From: UBA920 sp964424635
GTDB lineage: Bacteria; Patescibacteriota; Doudnabacteria; UBA920
NCBI GenBank assembly: GCA_964424635.1
Contig: CAYRJC010000001.1
Span: forward strand, 1 to 44,703
Reading direction: 5' to 3'
Length of the DNA stretch: 44,703 nt
The first letter of the stretch is position 1, and every line of letters starts with the position of its first letter. The notes under the pieces are model-generated. The model worked only from the letters and a program-made list of their open reading frames with translations. It did not search any database and was not told the origin of the DNA. Shown here piece by piece: positions 16,177 through 24,827 of the stretch. The position numbers and the translations under genes are program-made.

Positions 16177-16290
16177 TAAAACGCAAAATAACAAATCAAA
16201 CTGATAAGGCCGGTATAATCTGTGTCTCCCTGTGCCTTGTATGGTAGTAATTTCGGTATCACTTGTTATTTTGTGTTTTATTTTTAATCT
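16177..16290 (+). promoter_or_regulatory. Long-stem RNA element between ftsA and ftsZ
   Basis: TAAAACGCAAAATAACAA (16177-16194) is complementary over all 18 positions (one G-T) to 16263-16280, followed by TTTTTAAT. The 68-nt interior can form two more nested stems (TGATA/TATCA and AAGGC/GCCTT) and contains TATAAT (in CCGGTATAATC). It may be a large terminator, a leader controlling ftsZ, or a small RNA of its own. Confidence 0.55.
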
Positions 16291-16331
16291 AAAGACTTAA
16301 ATCAAAAATATCGTATAAATTTATTGTAATT

Positions 16332-17591
16332 ATGAAAAAAGTTATGGAAGTTAAACCAAAAATTGAAACATTTGCCCGCATTAAAGTTCTTGGTATCGGC
16401 GGTAGCGGAACTTCGGCGGTAGATCGAATGAGCGAACTTGGCATCAAGGGTGTGGAGTTTGTATCTATTAATACTGATGCTCAAGCTTTGCACAATAATC
16501 AAGCTGATCGTAAAGTCCACATTGGTAAGAGTATTACTAAAGGTTTGGGTTCTGGTATGAATCCAGAGCTTGGCCGTCAAGCAGCTGAAGAAAGTCAGGA
16601 AGAAATCGAAGACGCTATCAGTAACGCAGATATGATTTTTATTACATGTGGTCTAGGTGGGGGAACCGGTACTGGCGCTGCTCCAACTGTTGCCGAGCTA
16701 GCAAAAAATCGTGATATTTTGACTATTGCAGTTGTGACAAAGCCTTTTACTTTTGAAGGAAGCAAGCGTCGAGAAATTGCTGAGACTGGATATGACAACC
16801 TCAAAGATAAAGTAGATGCTATTATTACAATTCAAAATGATCGCATTTTACAAATTATTGATAAGAAGACTTCTTTGGTGGATGCTTTTAAAACCGTAGA
16901 TGATGTTCTTCGTCAGGGTATTGCCGGTATTTCTGATTTAATTACTACTCATGGTTTGGTTAATGCTGACTTTGCCGATGTTCGTACAATTATGCAAGAT
17001 GCAGGAACCGCTATGATGGGTATCGGAACTGCAAGCGGTGAAAATCGTGCCGAGCTCGCTGCAAAAGCCGCTGTTAATTCTCCATTGTTAGATATGACTA
17101 TTGATGGGGCTCAAGGTGTATTGTTCAACATTACTGGTGGTACAGATTTGGGTATGTTTGAAATCGATGAAGCCGCAAAAGTCATTACTAAGAATGTTGA
17201 TTCTGACGCTAAGGTTAAGTTTGGTACTGTTATTGATGAAGCCATGGGCGATGAGCTTCGCATTACTGTCATTGCTACAGGTTTTGACGAAAATAACCGC
17301 CGTCCTACCCCAATCTCATTTGCTACTTTGGGATCTGACGAACCTATAATTCCAAATCGTCCGGTATCTCCTATGCGCTCTATGACGAATTCTGATTTGG
17401 ATGTAAGACCAGAACCTAGAATTATAAATAATGAAGACGAGTCTGAGTCAGAACCGGATTTGGTTCAGGTCCGTAAACCTTTGTTCAAACCAAAACCAGT
17501 AGAACCAATTGGTACTATTGCTTCTGATGATGATTTGGCTTCTGGTGATGAACTTGATATACCAGCGTTTATACGCAAAAAGATGAAGTAA
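16332..17591 (+). CDS. ftsZ: Cell-division protein FtsZ
   Basis: Tubulin-like GTPase forming the division ring. The GTP-binding signature GGGTGTGAAP is at residues 109-118, and the T7 catalytic loop reads NADFADVRTIM. After the globular part (to about 330) comes a variable acidic linker and the conserved C-terminal peptide ELDIPAFIRKKMK, which would bind FtsA. 419 aa; the N-terminus is a little longer than in many FtsZ. TATAAA lies 12 nt before the ATG, so the leader may be only about 5 nt. Confidence 0.97.
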   Translation: MKKVMEVKPKIETFARIKVLGIGGSGTSAVDRMSELGIKGVEFVSINTDAQALHNNQADRKVHIGKSITKGLGSGMNPELGRQAAEESQEEIEDAISNADMIFITCGLGGGTGTGAAPTVAELAKNRDILTIAVVTKPFTFEGSKRREIAETGYDNLKDKVDAIITIQNDRILQIIDKKTSLVDAFKTVDDVLRQGIAGISDLITTHGLVNADFADVRTIMQDAGTAMMGIGTASGENRAELAAKAAVNSPLLDMTIDGAQGVLFNITGGTDLGMFEIDEAAKVITKNVDSDAKVKFGTVIDEAMGDELRITVIATGFDENNRRPTPISFATLGSDEPIIPNRPVSPMRSMTNSDLDVRPEPRIINNEDESESEPDLVQVRKPLFKPKPVEPIGTIASDDDLASGDELDIPAFIRKKMK

Positions 17592-17606
17592 TTAAGAGAA
17601 GATATT

Positions 17607-17712
17607 AAAAACCAGAGGTTTTATTTACGCTCCAGAATCGCTACGTAGCTCATTCGCTTCGCGAATGGCTACTGGGCGATGAGTTACGCTTAAAATAAAA
17701 CCTCTGGTTTTT
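17607..17712. repeat. 106-nt imperfect palindrome between convergent ftsZ and ABC exporter
   Basis: Outer arms 17607-17626 and 17693-17712 are perfectly complementary over 20 bp. The interior adds nested stems: ATCGC/GCGAT, GTAGC/GCTAC and CATTCGC/GCGAATG with a 3-nt tip. The whole stretch can extrude as one long hairpin. Outer A- and T-runs make it a bidirectional terminator, but the length and the GC-rich centre are unlike the simple terminators elsewhere here. Confidence 0.8.
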
Positions 17713-17725
17713 TAGTTCTCTTATT

Positions 17726-19507
17726 TTATAATCTCTGTTTTTCCCAAAGTTCGTAGAATCGTCCTTGTTTAGCGGTTAATTCTGCGAAGTTCCCTGATTC
17801 TATTATTTCTCCATCTTCAATAACTAATATTTGGTCCATTTCTTTAATGGTAGTTAATCGATGGGCAATCACGACTGCAGTTACGTTATTGAAAAATTGA
17901 TGCAAAGAATCTTGAATTTTTTCTTCTGATTCTAAGTCTAAATGAGATGTTGCTTCATCTAAAAGTAGAAGTTGTGGCTGTTTGAATACTGCTCGAGCAA
18001 TACCTAAGCGCTGCTTTTCACCGCCAGAGAGTCGAACTCCTTTTTCTCCAATAATTGTATCCACCCCTTCGGATAGTTTTGGTAAAAAGTCTGTAACATG
18101 TGCCACCTTCAATGCCTTTTGTAATTCAACTTCTTTATTGATTGTCCTTGGCCCGGCCAGGTATATATTCTCTCGCAAAGAAAAATTAAACACTTCGGTG
18201 TCCTGTAGTACTACAGCAATATATTTAAAGTAATCGTGTTTACTAATTTCTTGAATTGGTATTCCATCGATTAGAATTTTTCCTTCAAAAGTTTCGTACT
18301 CTTTGAGAAGTAATTTAAAAAGAGTAGATTTGCCTGCTCCAGATAAACCGATAACCCCAATCTTTTCGCCGCGTTTAATTTGAAAGTTTATGTCTTTTAG
18401 CACTTGGTTGTTCCCATAAGAAAAAGAAACGTTTTCCAGAGTGATGGTTTTCCATTTGGCAGGGAAGGGGTGTTTGTCCATTTCATCATCAATTCGAATT
18501 GGCTCATCCATAATTTGCTTTAATCGAGAGATTGAATAACGAGACACCAAAATATCTTCACTAACCCCAGAAAGTTCGTCTACAGATTCCCAGATACGGT
18601 TAAAGTAACCATTAAATAATACTAATAGACCGACCTCAAAATCTCCTTTCAATATTCCATTAATTATAAATATCATCATCGCCCCTTTAAACAAAAACCC
18701 TACCATCGAACTTCCATTATTACGATTCATTAACCAAAAGACTTTTATTTGAGTTTTTTGGTAAAGTTTTTCCGAATAAAACTTTAGTCGTTCAAGCAAG
18801 GTATCGATCATGGACATTATTTTTATTGTCCGGATGTTGTGAACAGCTTCATATTGAAGACCAGCGATTTCTTCATTTGCTATATTGACTTCGTTACTGG
18901 CAGCAGCAGCACGTTTGAGAAGAAGTTTTGTGACGATATAATAGATGACAAGAAAAATTGATGTAAATAAAGCGAGCTGTTTATCAAAATGGTAAATCAC
19001 AATTACAACTCCAATAAAGTTGATAGTAATCTCTATAAGATTATTTATCCAAATATGAAGCAACCGGTTAAATCCACTAGAGGCATTTTGGATTCGCTTA
19101 AGCTTATTACCAGAATTCTCGTGTTCATGCCAAGCAATATCGAGCTTGAACATATGAGTAATTGCTTGCTGTTCAACGTCAATTTGAATTTTGTCAGAGA
19201 GATTGAAGATTTTAGTTTTTGCAATATATATTAAGACATTTCTAATTAAGGCTAATCCTATCCATGTTGCGACTAGTGTCCATAATTTAGTGGCGTTTTT
19301 AGTAGGGTCGCCAGTGCTGATTATGGTTACTATTAAGGCTAAGGCATAAGCAGGATATAAATTGAAGATATCGGCAACTAATCTGAGTACCGATCCTAAG
19401 ATAAATCGTCCCTTGTAAGGGGAGACCAGTTTTTTTATATCTTTAATTAACTGCCAAGTAGAGTAATTATTTATTTTTTCATCTGGGGCTAAAAATCTTT
19501 TTCTCAT
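17726..19507 (-). CDS. ABC-type exporter, half-transporter
   Basis: Type IV ABC exporter with fused membrane and ATPase domains (593 aa). Membrane helices occupy about residues 35-310. The ATPase has Walker A GLSGAGKST, the signature LSGGEKQRLGIARA, Walker B LLLLDEATSHLD and the switch AHRLTTIKEMD. Substrate unknown; lipid, peptide or drug exporters share this layout. It would work as a homodimer or with a partner not seen here. On the minus strand TATAAT (19515-19520) ends 7 nt before the ATG with no Shine-Dalgarno, suggesting a leaderless mRNA. Confidence 0.93.
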   Translation of the reverse strand: MRKRFLAPDEKINNYSTWQLIKDIKKLVSPYKGRFILGSVLRLVADIFNLYPAYALALIVTIISTGDPTKNATKLWTLVATWIGLALIRNVLIYIAKTKIFNLSDKIQIDVEQQAITHMFKLDIAWHEHENSGNKLKRIQNASSGFNRLLHIWINNLIEITINFIGVVIVIYHFDKQLALFTSIFLVIYYIVTKLLLKRAAAASNEVNIANEEIAGLQYEAVHNIRTIKIMSMIDTLLERLKFYSEKLYQKTQIKVFWLMNRNNGSSMVGFLFKGAMMIFIINGILKGDFEVGLLVLFNGYFNRIWESVDELSGVSEDILVSRYSISRLKQIMDEPIRIDDEMDKHPFPAKWKTITLENVSFSYGNNQVLKDINFQIKRGEKIGVIGLSGAGKSTLFKLLLKEYETFEGKILIDGIPIQEISKHDYFKYIAVVLQDTEVFNFSLRENIYLAGPRTINKEVELQKALKVAHVTDFLPKLSEGVDTIIGEKGVRLSGGEKQRLGIARAVFKQPQLLLLDEATSHLDLESEEKIQDSLHQFFNNVTAVVIAHRLTTIKEMDQILVIEDGEIIESGNFAELTAKQGRFYELWEKQRL

Positions 19508-19514
19508 ATATTTA

Positions 19515-19520
19515 ATTATA
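19515..19520 (-). promoter_or_regulatory. -10 hexamer next to the ABC exporter start
   Basis: TATAAT on the minus strand, exactly 7 nt before the ATG at 19507. No clear -35. Confidence 0.55.
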
Positions 19521-19642
19521 CTAGACTTGAATAGTTAAGTCTCGATGCTGTAGTATTTAGTCAGAAAATTATATCTTTATCAGGGTTATAAATCTTATTA
19601 AACAATTAGTTATGTAGCTTTTATATTAAAAGACCTTTTAGT

Positions 19643-19671
19643 TAGACAAACACTTCAAACTATGCTATAAT
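19643..19671 (+). promoter_or_regulatory. Promoter of the DUF202 gene
   Basis: TAGACA (19643-19648), 17-nt spacer, TATAAT (19666-19671) preceded by TGC. Confidence 0.8.
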
Positions 19672-19711
19672 ATCTATACAAGTAAGTTTTTTGAAACCAA
19701 AATAAAAGTTC

Positions 19712-20086
19712 ATGTCAGAAAAACCTTATAAATCTTACATCCAAGATCATAAAAATATGATCTTGCGTGATTATTTAGCCATTGACCGTACTATTCTCAC
19801 TAACGAGACATCGTACATGTCTTATATCCGCACTTCTTTAACTTTAATTGCTGCCGGTGCTACCCTTATCAAATTTTTTAATAGTGAATACACTCAAGCG
19901 TTAGGCTGGATGTTTATAGCAGTAGGTGGATGGCTCTCATTTCATGGCTACCGCCGCTATAATAAGGTAGATACTATAATGCATCAGATCAAGGGTGATT
20001 ATATAAGCGGACATTTAGAAAACACTAAGAAGAATTCGGAAATTCGGGCATGGGTCATGAAGCTCATCGGAAGAGGCCAATCGTAA
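19712..20086 (+). CDS. DUF202 (YidH-like) membrane protein
   Basis: 124 aa. The family signature RDYLAIDRTILTNETSYMSYIRTSLTL (about residues 19-45) matches R-D-x-L-A-x-D-R-T-x-L-x-x-E-x-x. It is followed by two membrane segments and the cytoplasmic YRRYNKVD. No biochemical function is firmly known for the family. No Shine-Dalgarno; the leader holds the 15-nt motif shared with lepB. Its stop codon lies in the loop of its terminator. Confidence 0.88.
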   Translation: MSEKPYKSYIQDHKNMILRDYLAIDRTILTNETSYMSYIRTSLTLIAAGATLIKFFNSEYTQALGWMFIAVGGWLSFHGYRRYNKVDTIMHQIKGDYISGHLENTKKNSEIRAWVMKLIGRGQS

Positions 20087-20099
20087 GATTGGTTTTTTG
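20077..20099 (+). terminator. Terminator overlapping the DUF202 stop codon
   Basis: CCAATC (20077-20082) pairs with GATTGG (20087-20092), loop GTAA containing the TAA stop, followed by six T. Confidence 0.88.
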
Positions 20100-20160
20100 T
20101 TTGCTCTAATTTTGTTATACTAGATTCATATAGCGTGGAAGTTTAAGAGTAAGGAGGACA

Positions 20161-20570
20161 ATGCCGCAGAAAATAATTTGTTAGATTTAGATTATATTGA
20201 ATTTGAAACGAATTTTACGGCAGCTCAAAAAGAAGAAGTCTTCTTTGTTGTGATGGATTCTATTGCTGCTTATTGTATTGAGACGTTCCCCAATACATTT
20301 CTTGGTGATCCATCCTATCCAGATTTTTACTGTATCGGCCCAGATTATAAACGCCCTGGTTCGACTATAATTTTCTGGGTTGACTTCGCAGACCAACTCC
20401 CTTGTGATACAGCAACTATTTACATGGATGGTATGAATCAAGATAGTATCTATTGGTTTGCTAACTCACTTTTTGCTTTGGGATTCGGGGTTATAAAAAG
20501 AATAACTATTTGGGATGATGAAATTTTTGGAATGCAGGTCATCACTCAATTAAGTAAATGCGCTCACTAA
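20161..20570 (+). pseudogene. Unknown gene with the start codon out of frame
   Basis: AAGGAGG stands 3 nt before an ATG at 20161, but that frame stops at TAG (20182-20184) after seven codons. The long frame (open to 20570, about 130 aa from the TTG at 20178) lies one base back. One extra base near 20165 would join them into a protein beginning MPAENNLLDLDYIEFE. The body is acidic and aromatic (IIFWVDFADQLP, IYWFANSLFALGFGV, ITIWDDEIFGMQV), with no recognised family. Either a frameshift, a sequencing error, or use of the weak TTG start explains it. Confidence 0.55.
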
Positions 20571-20575
20571 GACTC

Positions 20576-20604
20576 AAACCGCTTTCGCAGCGGTTTTTTA
20601 TTTT
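20576..20604 (+). terminator. Intrinsic terminator
   Basis: AAACCGCT (20576-20583) pairs with AGCGGTTT (20589-20596), loop TTCGC, then T-run. Confidence 0.9.
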
Positions 20605-20631
20605 CCTCTTTTTACTTTCTTTTGAGCCTGT

Positions 20632-20637
20632 TATAAT
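20632..20637 (+). promoter_or_regulatory. -10 hexamer next to the hisS start
   Basis: TATAAT, exactly 7 nt before the ATG at 20645, just past the preceding terminator. -35 is weak. Confidence 0.6.
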
Positions 20638-20644
20638 TGTTCAT

Positions 20645-21877
20645 ATGGATAAAATCGAACCAAGATTATTAAAAGGCTTTCGAGACTACGGCTTAAGCGA
20701 ACAAGCTAGTAGGCAAGCCATGTTTGCTAAGATTCAATCTGTTTTTGAACAGTTTGGTTTTTTACCTTTATCTACTCCAGTACTTGAGTATAAGGATATT
20801 TTAATGGGTAAGTATGGTGATGACGAAAAATTAGTTTACAGTTTTAAAGATAATGGTGATCGAGATGTTGCGATGCGTTATGATTTGACAGTACCGTTGG
20901 CGCGATATGTAGCTCAGAATCAAGGAAGTTTGGTTTTGCCTTTTAAGCGTTACCATATCGCTCCGGTGTGGAGAGCTGATAATCCCCAAAAAGGCCGATT
21001 ACGGGAGTTTTATCAATGCGACGTTGATGTAATTGGTACTAATAGTGAGTTATCTGATGTCGAAGTTATTGCTTGCGCTGCCAAAGCTTTGGAGCTTTTA
21101 GGTTTGAGCAATTATAAAATTAGAATCAATGACCGGTCTTTGTTAAGCAGTTTAAGTCAGAATGCAATTCGCAGCTTAGATAAGGTAGAGAAAATCGGGG
21201 TTGAAGAAATGGTTAAAGAAATGAAAGATAGAGGGGTTTCTGACTCCGAAATTGATGCCGCCAAAATGTTAGTTGAAAAGTCTAGAGTAGTAGTCCCAGA
21301 GCGGTTGCAAAAAATCATTAACGGATTAAAAGAATTTCAACTTAAGGGTCAAATTGAGTTTGATCCAACAATTGCTCGTGGTTTGGATTATTATTCTGGA
21401 ACTGTTTTCGAAACTGTACTCCTAGAAAAACCAGAGTATGGCAGTATTTGTAGCGGCGGTCGTTATGATGATCTGGTTGACCAGTTTTCTAATCAATCTT
21501 TGGTTGGTGTAGGAGCTAGTATTGGAATTGATCGCTTGTATGGCGCTTTAGAAGAGCTAGGATTGATTCCTATCGCTGGAGGAAGTCAGGTTTTGATTTT
21601 AAATTTAGCTGAAAATTTGCAGTCAAATTATATTAATTTAGCTAGTACTTTGCGCCAGGCGGGAATTAATACCGAACTTTATTACGAATCATCAAAGCTC
21701 GACAAGCAATTTAGATACGCTGAACGAAAGAATATTGCCTGGGTTGTGGTTATGGGTGAAGAAGAACTTCAAAATGGAAAAGTAAAATTAAAAAATTTAA
21801 CTACTAAAGAACAAATAGAAATTGATCAAAAGGAAGTCTCGGGTATTATTTTGAACCATGAAATGGATACTAAATAA
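20645..21877 (+). CDS. hisS: Histidyl-tRNA synthetase
   Basis: Class II synthetase charging tRNA-His. From MDKIEPRLLKGFRDY the canonical motifs follow: MRYDLTVPLARYVA, motif 2 region WRADNPQKGRLREFYQ (residues 109-124), histidine-binding ARGLDYYSGTVFE, and SGGRYDDLV. It lacks the Zn-type insert of bacterial HisRS and looks closer to the archaeal/eukaryotic type. The open frame begins at 20558, but that would run through the terminator; the family N-terminus and the adjacent TATAAT fix the start at 20645. Length 410 aa. It is the active partner of the degenerate paralogue at 12284. Confidence 0.95.
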   Translation: MDKIEPRLLKGFRDYGLSEQASRQAMFAKIQSVFEQFGFLPLSTPVLEYKDILMGKYGDDEKLVYSFKDNGDRDVAMRYDLTVPLARYVAQNQGSLVLPFKRYHIAPVWRADNPQKGRLREFYQCDVDVIGTNSELSDVEVIACAAKALELLGLSNYKIRINDRSLLSSLSQNAIRSLDKVEKIGVEEMVKEMKDRGVSDSEIDAAKMLVEKSRVVVPERLQKIINGLKEFQLKGQIEFDPTIARGLDYYSGTVFETVLLEKPEYGSICSGGRYDDLVDQFSNQSLVGVGASIGIDRLYGALEELGLIPIAGGSQVLILNLAENLQSNYINLASTLRQAGINTELYYESSKLDKQFRYAERKNIAWVVVMGEEELQNGKVKLKNLTTKEQIEIDQKEVSGIILNHEMDTK

Positions 21878-21961
21878 TATAGTCTTTAGTAATTTTGATA
21901 GTTAGATTTAATTTATCAAAAATTAACCTCTTCTTTAGCGGTTATACTTAATAATAGTAAT

Positions 21962-23473
21962 ATGCTTTCAAAGTATATTACTATTTTTTTATGGTCATTT
22001 TTGGCTGGTCTTGTTATTGGGCATAGTTTTAAGCTGTCCTTAATAATTGTATTAGTAATTTTAATTTTAGGATTGTTTGCACTAAGTGGCTCTGCAATTC
22101 ATGTATTACTTGGTGGTAATAGATCAGCAACCCATTCTATAAAAAAAGCAGAGGTTATAAGTTTATTTTTTTATTGCATTTCTAGTATAAGCTTGGGGTT
22201 CTCTTTGGGTGCTATAGTTTGGACCAATACTGAGCAGGTTAATCAATTTCAAAGATTAACTGGGCAAGCAGTTAATACCGAAGGTGTGGTAGTTGGTTGG
22301 CCAAATTTAACAGCTTCTGGAAACCAGTCTTTGATGATTTTACCAGACGGGTTTAACCAAGCTCTTCGTGTTAGTTTGCGAATACCGATTAAAATTCATC
22401 CAAATGATAGAGTTTGGATACGAGGTCAGATTAAGCAACCGGAAAACTTTAATCGATTCAACTACATTGCTTATTTAAAAAAGAATAATGTATATGCAGA
22501 ATTAGATAAACCAAAAGTTATTGTTATAAAAATTTCTCAACATCAGATAATATCAACCCTGGATTCGTTGAGGCAATGGATAATTAATAAAGCAGGGAAT
22601 AGATTGACTCAATCAAGTTCTGGAATGGTACTGGGTATGTTGATTGGTTATGGCGATAGTTTACCTAAGGATTTAGGTGTGGCTTTTCAGAAAACAGGAC
22701 TGACTCATATTCTGGTTGCTTCTGGTTTTAATTTAACTGTCATTGCTAGTAGTATTGGAGTGTTGGCTTGGCTCATTGGAAGAAGGTGGGGTGATGTAGT
22801 TAGTCTAGCTATAATATGGGCCTTCGTAGTTTTAACCGGAAGTTCGGGGAGTGTGGTTCGTGCAGGTATTATGGCTAGTGTAATTTTATTGGCAAGAATT
22901 TTTGGTAGAATGCCTACCAGTTATTTCACTTTATTATTGGCAGTAACTATTATGGTTTGGATTAATCCTTTGCAATTATTTTATGACATAGGATTTCAAT
23001 TAAGCGTTGGCGCAACAATTGGGGTTTTGGAAGCAAATAAACTGAGGTTGTATTTGCAGCGAGATGGAATGTTGACAGAACTATTATGGCCAACAATGGG
23101 AGCTATATTACTCACCGCACCAATTATTTCTTTTTATTTCGGTACTTTTAGTTTGATTGCTCCGATTGCAAATTTATTAGTTCTACCTTTGGTTCCTTTG
23201 GTAATGTTGTTGGGAGGATTAACATTGCTGCCCTGGATTTATATCTTCAGCGCACCGATAACAGAATTTATAGTTCAGCTTCAAGTCAAAATAACTATGT
23301 TTTTTGCGGAATGGAAATACAGCTCTCTTTCTATAGAATCCTCTCTTTCATTTTTAATTGGGTACTACATAATTTTATTTTTATTGCGCGAGGCGTTTTA
23401 CCATTATAAAAGTCAAAAAAATGAGTTGAATAATAAAAATAACTCTGGTAAGATGATAAAAATAATCATTTAA
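21962..23473 (+). CDS. comEC: ComEC/Rec2-type DNA-uptake channel (short form)
   Basis: Polytopic membrane protein for DNA passage during transformation. N-terminal membrane helices and an OB-like part (about residues 85-170) precede the Competence domain, with MLIGYGDSLPKDLGVAFQKTG, THILVASGFNLTVI and GSSGSVVRAGIMASVI. It ends after the last helices at 503 aa and lacks the C-terminal metallo-beta-lactamase domain found in many ComEC. TATACT lies 13 nt before the ATG. The cyclophilin and ndk genes follow at 13 and 5 nt, probably one operon. Confidence 0.92.
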   Translation: MLSKYITIFLWSFLAGLVIGHSFKLSLIIVLVILILGLFALSGSAIHVLLGGNRSATHSIKKAEVISLFFYCISSISLGFSLGAIVWTNTEQVNQFQRLTGQAVNTEGVVVGWPNLTASGNQSLMILPDGFNQALRVSLRIPIKIHPNDRVWIRGQIKQPENFNRFNYIAYLKKNNVYAELDKPKVIVIKISQHQIISTLDSLRQWIINKAGNRLTQSSSGMVLGMLIGYGDSLPKDLGVAFQKTGLTHILVASGFNLTVIASSIGVLAWLIGRRWGDVVSLAIIWAFVVLTGSSGSVVRAGIMASVILLARIFGRMPTSYFTLLLAVTIMVWINPLQLFYDIGFQLSVGATIGVLEANKLRLYLQRDGMLTELLWPTMGAILLTAPIISFYFGTFSLIAPIANLLVLPLVPLVMLLGGLTLLPWIYIFSAPITEFIVQLQVKITMFFAEWKYSSLSIESSLSFLIGYYIILFLLREAFYHYKSQKNELNNKNNSGKMIKIII

Positions 23474-23486
23474 TATCACGTTTTTT

Positions 23487-24215
23487 ATGAATAAAAATAT
23501 TATTTACGCAGTTATTGTTGTAATCATTTTAGTAGGTATTGGAGCGTATTTCTGGAGCGGTTCTGATAGTAAAAATAATAATGAAGAAAAGTCTGATACT
23601 AATACTACTCAGGATAAGGCTAGTAGTGCTAATACAGAAAATAGTAATTCATCTAATACTCAAGCGTGTAATCGAACATTTAATAATTCAGATTTAAATA
23701 AAGTGACTATAAATACAACTGACAAATTCGTAACTCTCCAAGTAGAAGGATATGGGGATATTAAAATCGAACTTAATCGTACAGATGCCCCAAAGACTTC
23801 TGAGAATTTTCTTAAATTAGCTAAGTCAGGATTCTATGATTGTCTTACTTTCCATCGCGTGGCTAAGGGATTTGTAGTTCAAGGCGGTGACCCGCAAGGA
23901 GATGGAACCGGTGGTCCAGGTTATACTATTCCTGCAGAGATTAAACTAAAGCATACTAAGGGATCTATAGCTATGGCTAGGCAAGGTGATGAAGTTAATC
24001 CAAACAGAGAATCATCTGGCAGTCAGTTTTATATTTCTTTAGAAGCATTACCAATGCTTGATGGTCAGTATACGGTTTTTGGTCAAGTGGTTGGAGGTAT
24101 GGATATTGTTGAAAAAATTGGCGGAGTTCCGATTACACCTGGTCCTTTTGGTGGTAGTGATGGCGCTCCTGTAAATAAAATTGTCATTAATAAAGCAGTA
24201 GTTTCAGATAAATAA
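23487..24215 (+). CDS. Membrane-anchored cyclophilin-type peptidyl-prolyl isomerase
   Basis: A single N-terminal membrane segment (about residues 4-23) and a Ser/Thr/Asn-rich linker to about 62 place the catalytic domain outside the membrane. The cyclophilin domain shows TSENFLKLAKSGFYD, FHRVAKGFVVQGGDPQGDGT (catalytic Arg), SGSQFYISL and LDGQYTVFGQVVGGMDIV. It would help fold exported proteins. It sits between comEC and ndk with no Shine-Dalgarno sequence of its own. Confidence 0.94.
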   Translation: MNKNIIYAVIVVIILVGIGAYFWSGSDSKNNNEEKSDTNTTQDKASSANTENSNSSNTQACNRTFNNSDLNKVTINTTDKFVTLQVEGYGDIKIELNRTDAPKTSENFLKLAKSGFYDCLTFHRVAKGFVVQGGDPQGDGTGGPGYTIPAEIKLKHTKGSIAMARQGDEVNPNRESSGSQFYISLEALPMLDGQYTVFGQVVGGMDIVEKIGGVPITPGPFGGSDGAPVNKIVINKAVVSDK

Positions 24216-24220
24216 TTTTT

Positions 24221-24724
24221 ATGGATACATACGAACAAACTTTAGTTTTATTAAAACCTGATGTAATTGATCGGGGATTAATTGGAGAAATTTTGCAGCG
24301 TTTTGAGCGCGTCGGGTTAAAATTAGCAGGAATGAAAATGCTTCTTCCAACAGCAGAACACGCTAGCAATCATTACACCGAAGATTTAGCGATTCGCCGG
24401 GGCGAGCATGTTAGAAATTTAATGATCGACATGTTGGTATCTGGCCCGGTTGTCGCTATGGTATTAGAAGGTGTGGAATCAGTAGAATTAGTGCGAAAGA
24501 TGATAGGTAGCACAGAACCAAAGTCTGCTCTACCAGGAACCATCCGAGGTGATTATTCTCATGTTTCCTTTGGTCATACTGATAAGCATAATTCCAAGCT
24601 ATATAATTTGGTCCATGCTTCTAGTAGTGTAGAAGAGGCTAAACAAGAGATTTCAGTTTGGTTTGATGAAGCAGAATTAGTTAGTCATAATCCCACATAT
24701 ACATCAAAAACATTGAATAAATAA
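24221..24724 (+). CDS. ndk: Nucleoside diphosphate kinase
   Basis: Transfers the gamma phosphate between nucleoside triphosphates. It begins EQTLVLLKPDVIDRGLIG with the conserved Lys, has LPGTIRGDYS with the binding Arg, and carries the phosphorylated His as His132 in LYNLVHASSSVEEA, where most family members read N-x-x-H-G-S-D. At 167 aa it is about 20 longer than usual, with extra residues near 115-127 and a C-terminal tail. Third gene of the comEC operon, 5 nt after the cyclophilin. Confidence 0.9.
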   Translation: MDTYEQTLVLLKPDVIDRGLIGEILQRFERVGLKLAGMKMLLPTAEHASNHYTEDLAIRRGEHVRNLMIDMLVSGPVVAMVLEGVESVELVRKMIGSTEPKSALPGTIRGDYSHVSFGHTDKHNSKLYNLVHASSSVEEAKQEISVWFDEAELVSHNPTYTSKTLNK

Positions 24725-24730
24725 GATAAT

Positions 24731-24755
24731 AAAACCGCCTCAAAGCGGTTTTATT
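24731..24755 (+). terminator. Terminator of the comEC-ndk operon
   Basis: AAAACCGC (24731-24738) pairs with GCGGTTTT (24745-24752), loop CTCAAA. Confidence 0.85.
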
Positions 24756-24763
24756 ATTATCCC

Positions 24764-24792
24764 TTTACAAAATTGGAAAAATGATTTAAAAT
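24764..24792 (+). promoter_or_regulatory. Promoter of the frameshifted nuclease-like gene
   Basis: TTTACA (24764-24769), 17-nt spacer, TAAAAT (24787-24792). Confidence 0.65.
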
Positions 24793-24827
24793 AACAAGTT
24801 CTAAATAATAATATAAGGAGGCGATAT

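Noticed and set aside
20558..20644. N-terminal extension of HisRS
   Set aside because: It would be translated through the terminator of the preceding gene and is absent from the family; TATAAT and the conserved N-terminus mark the start at 20645.
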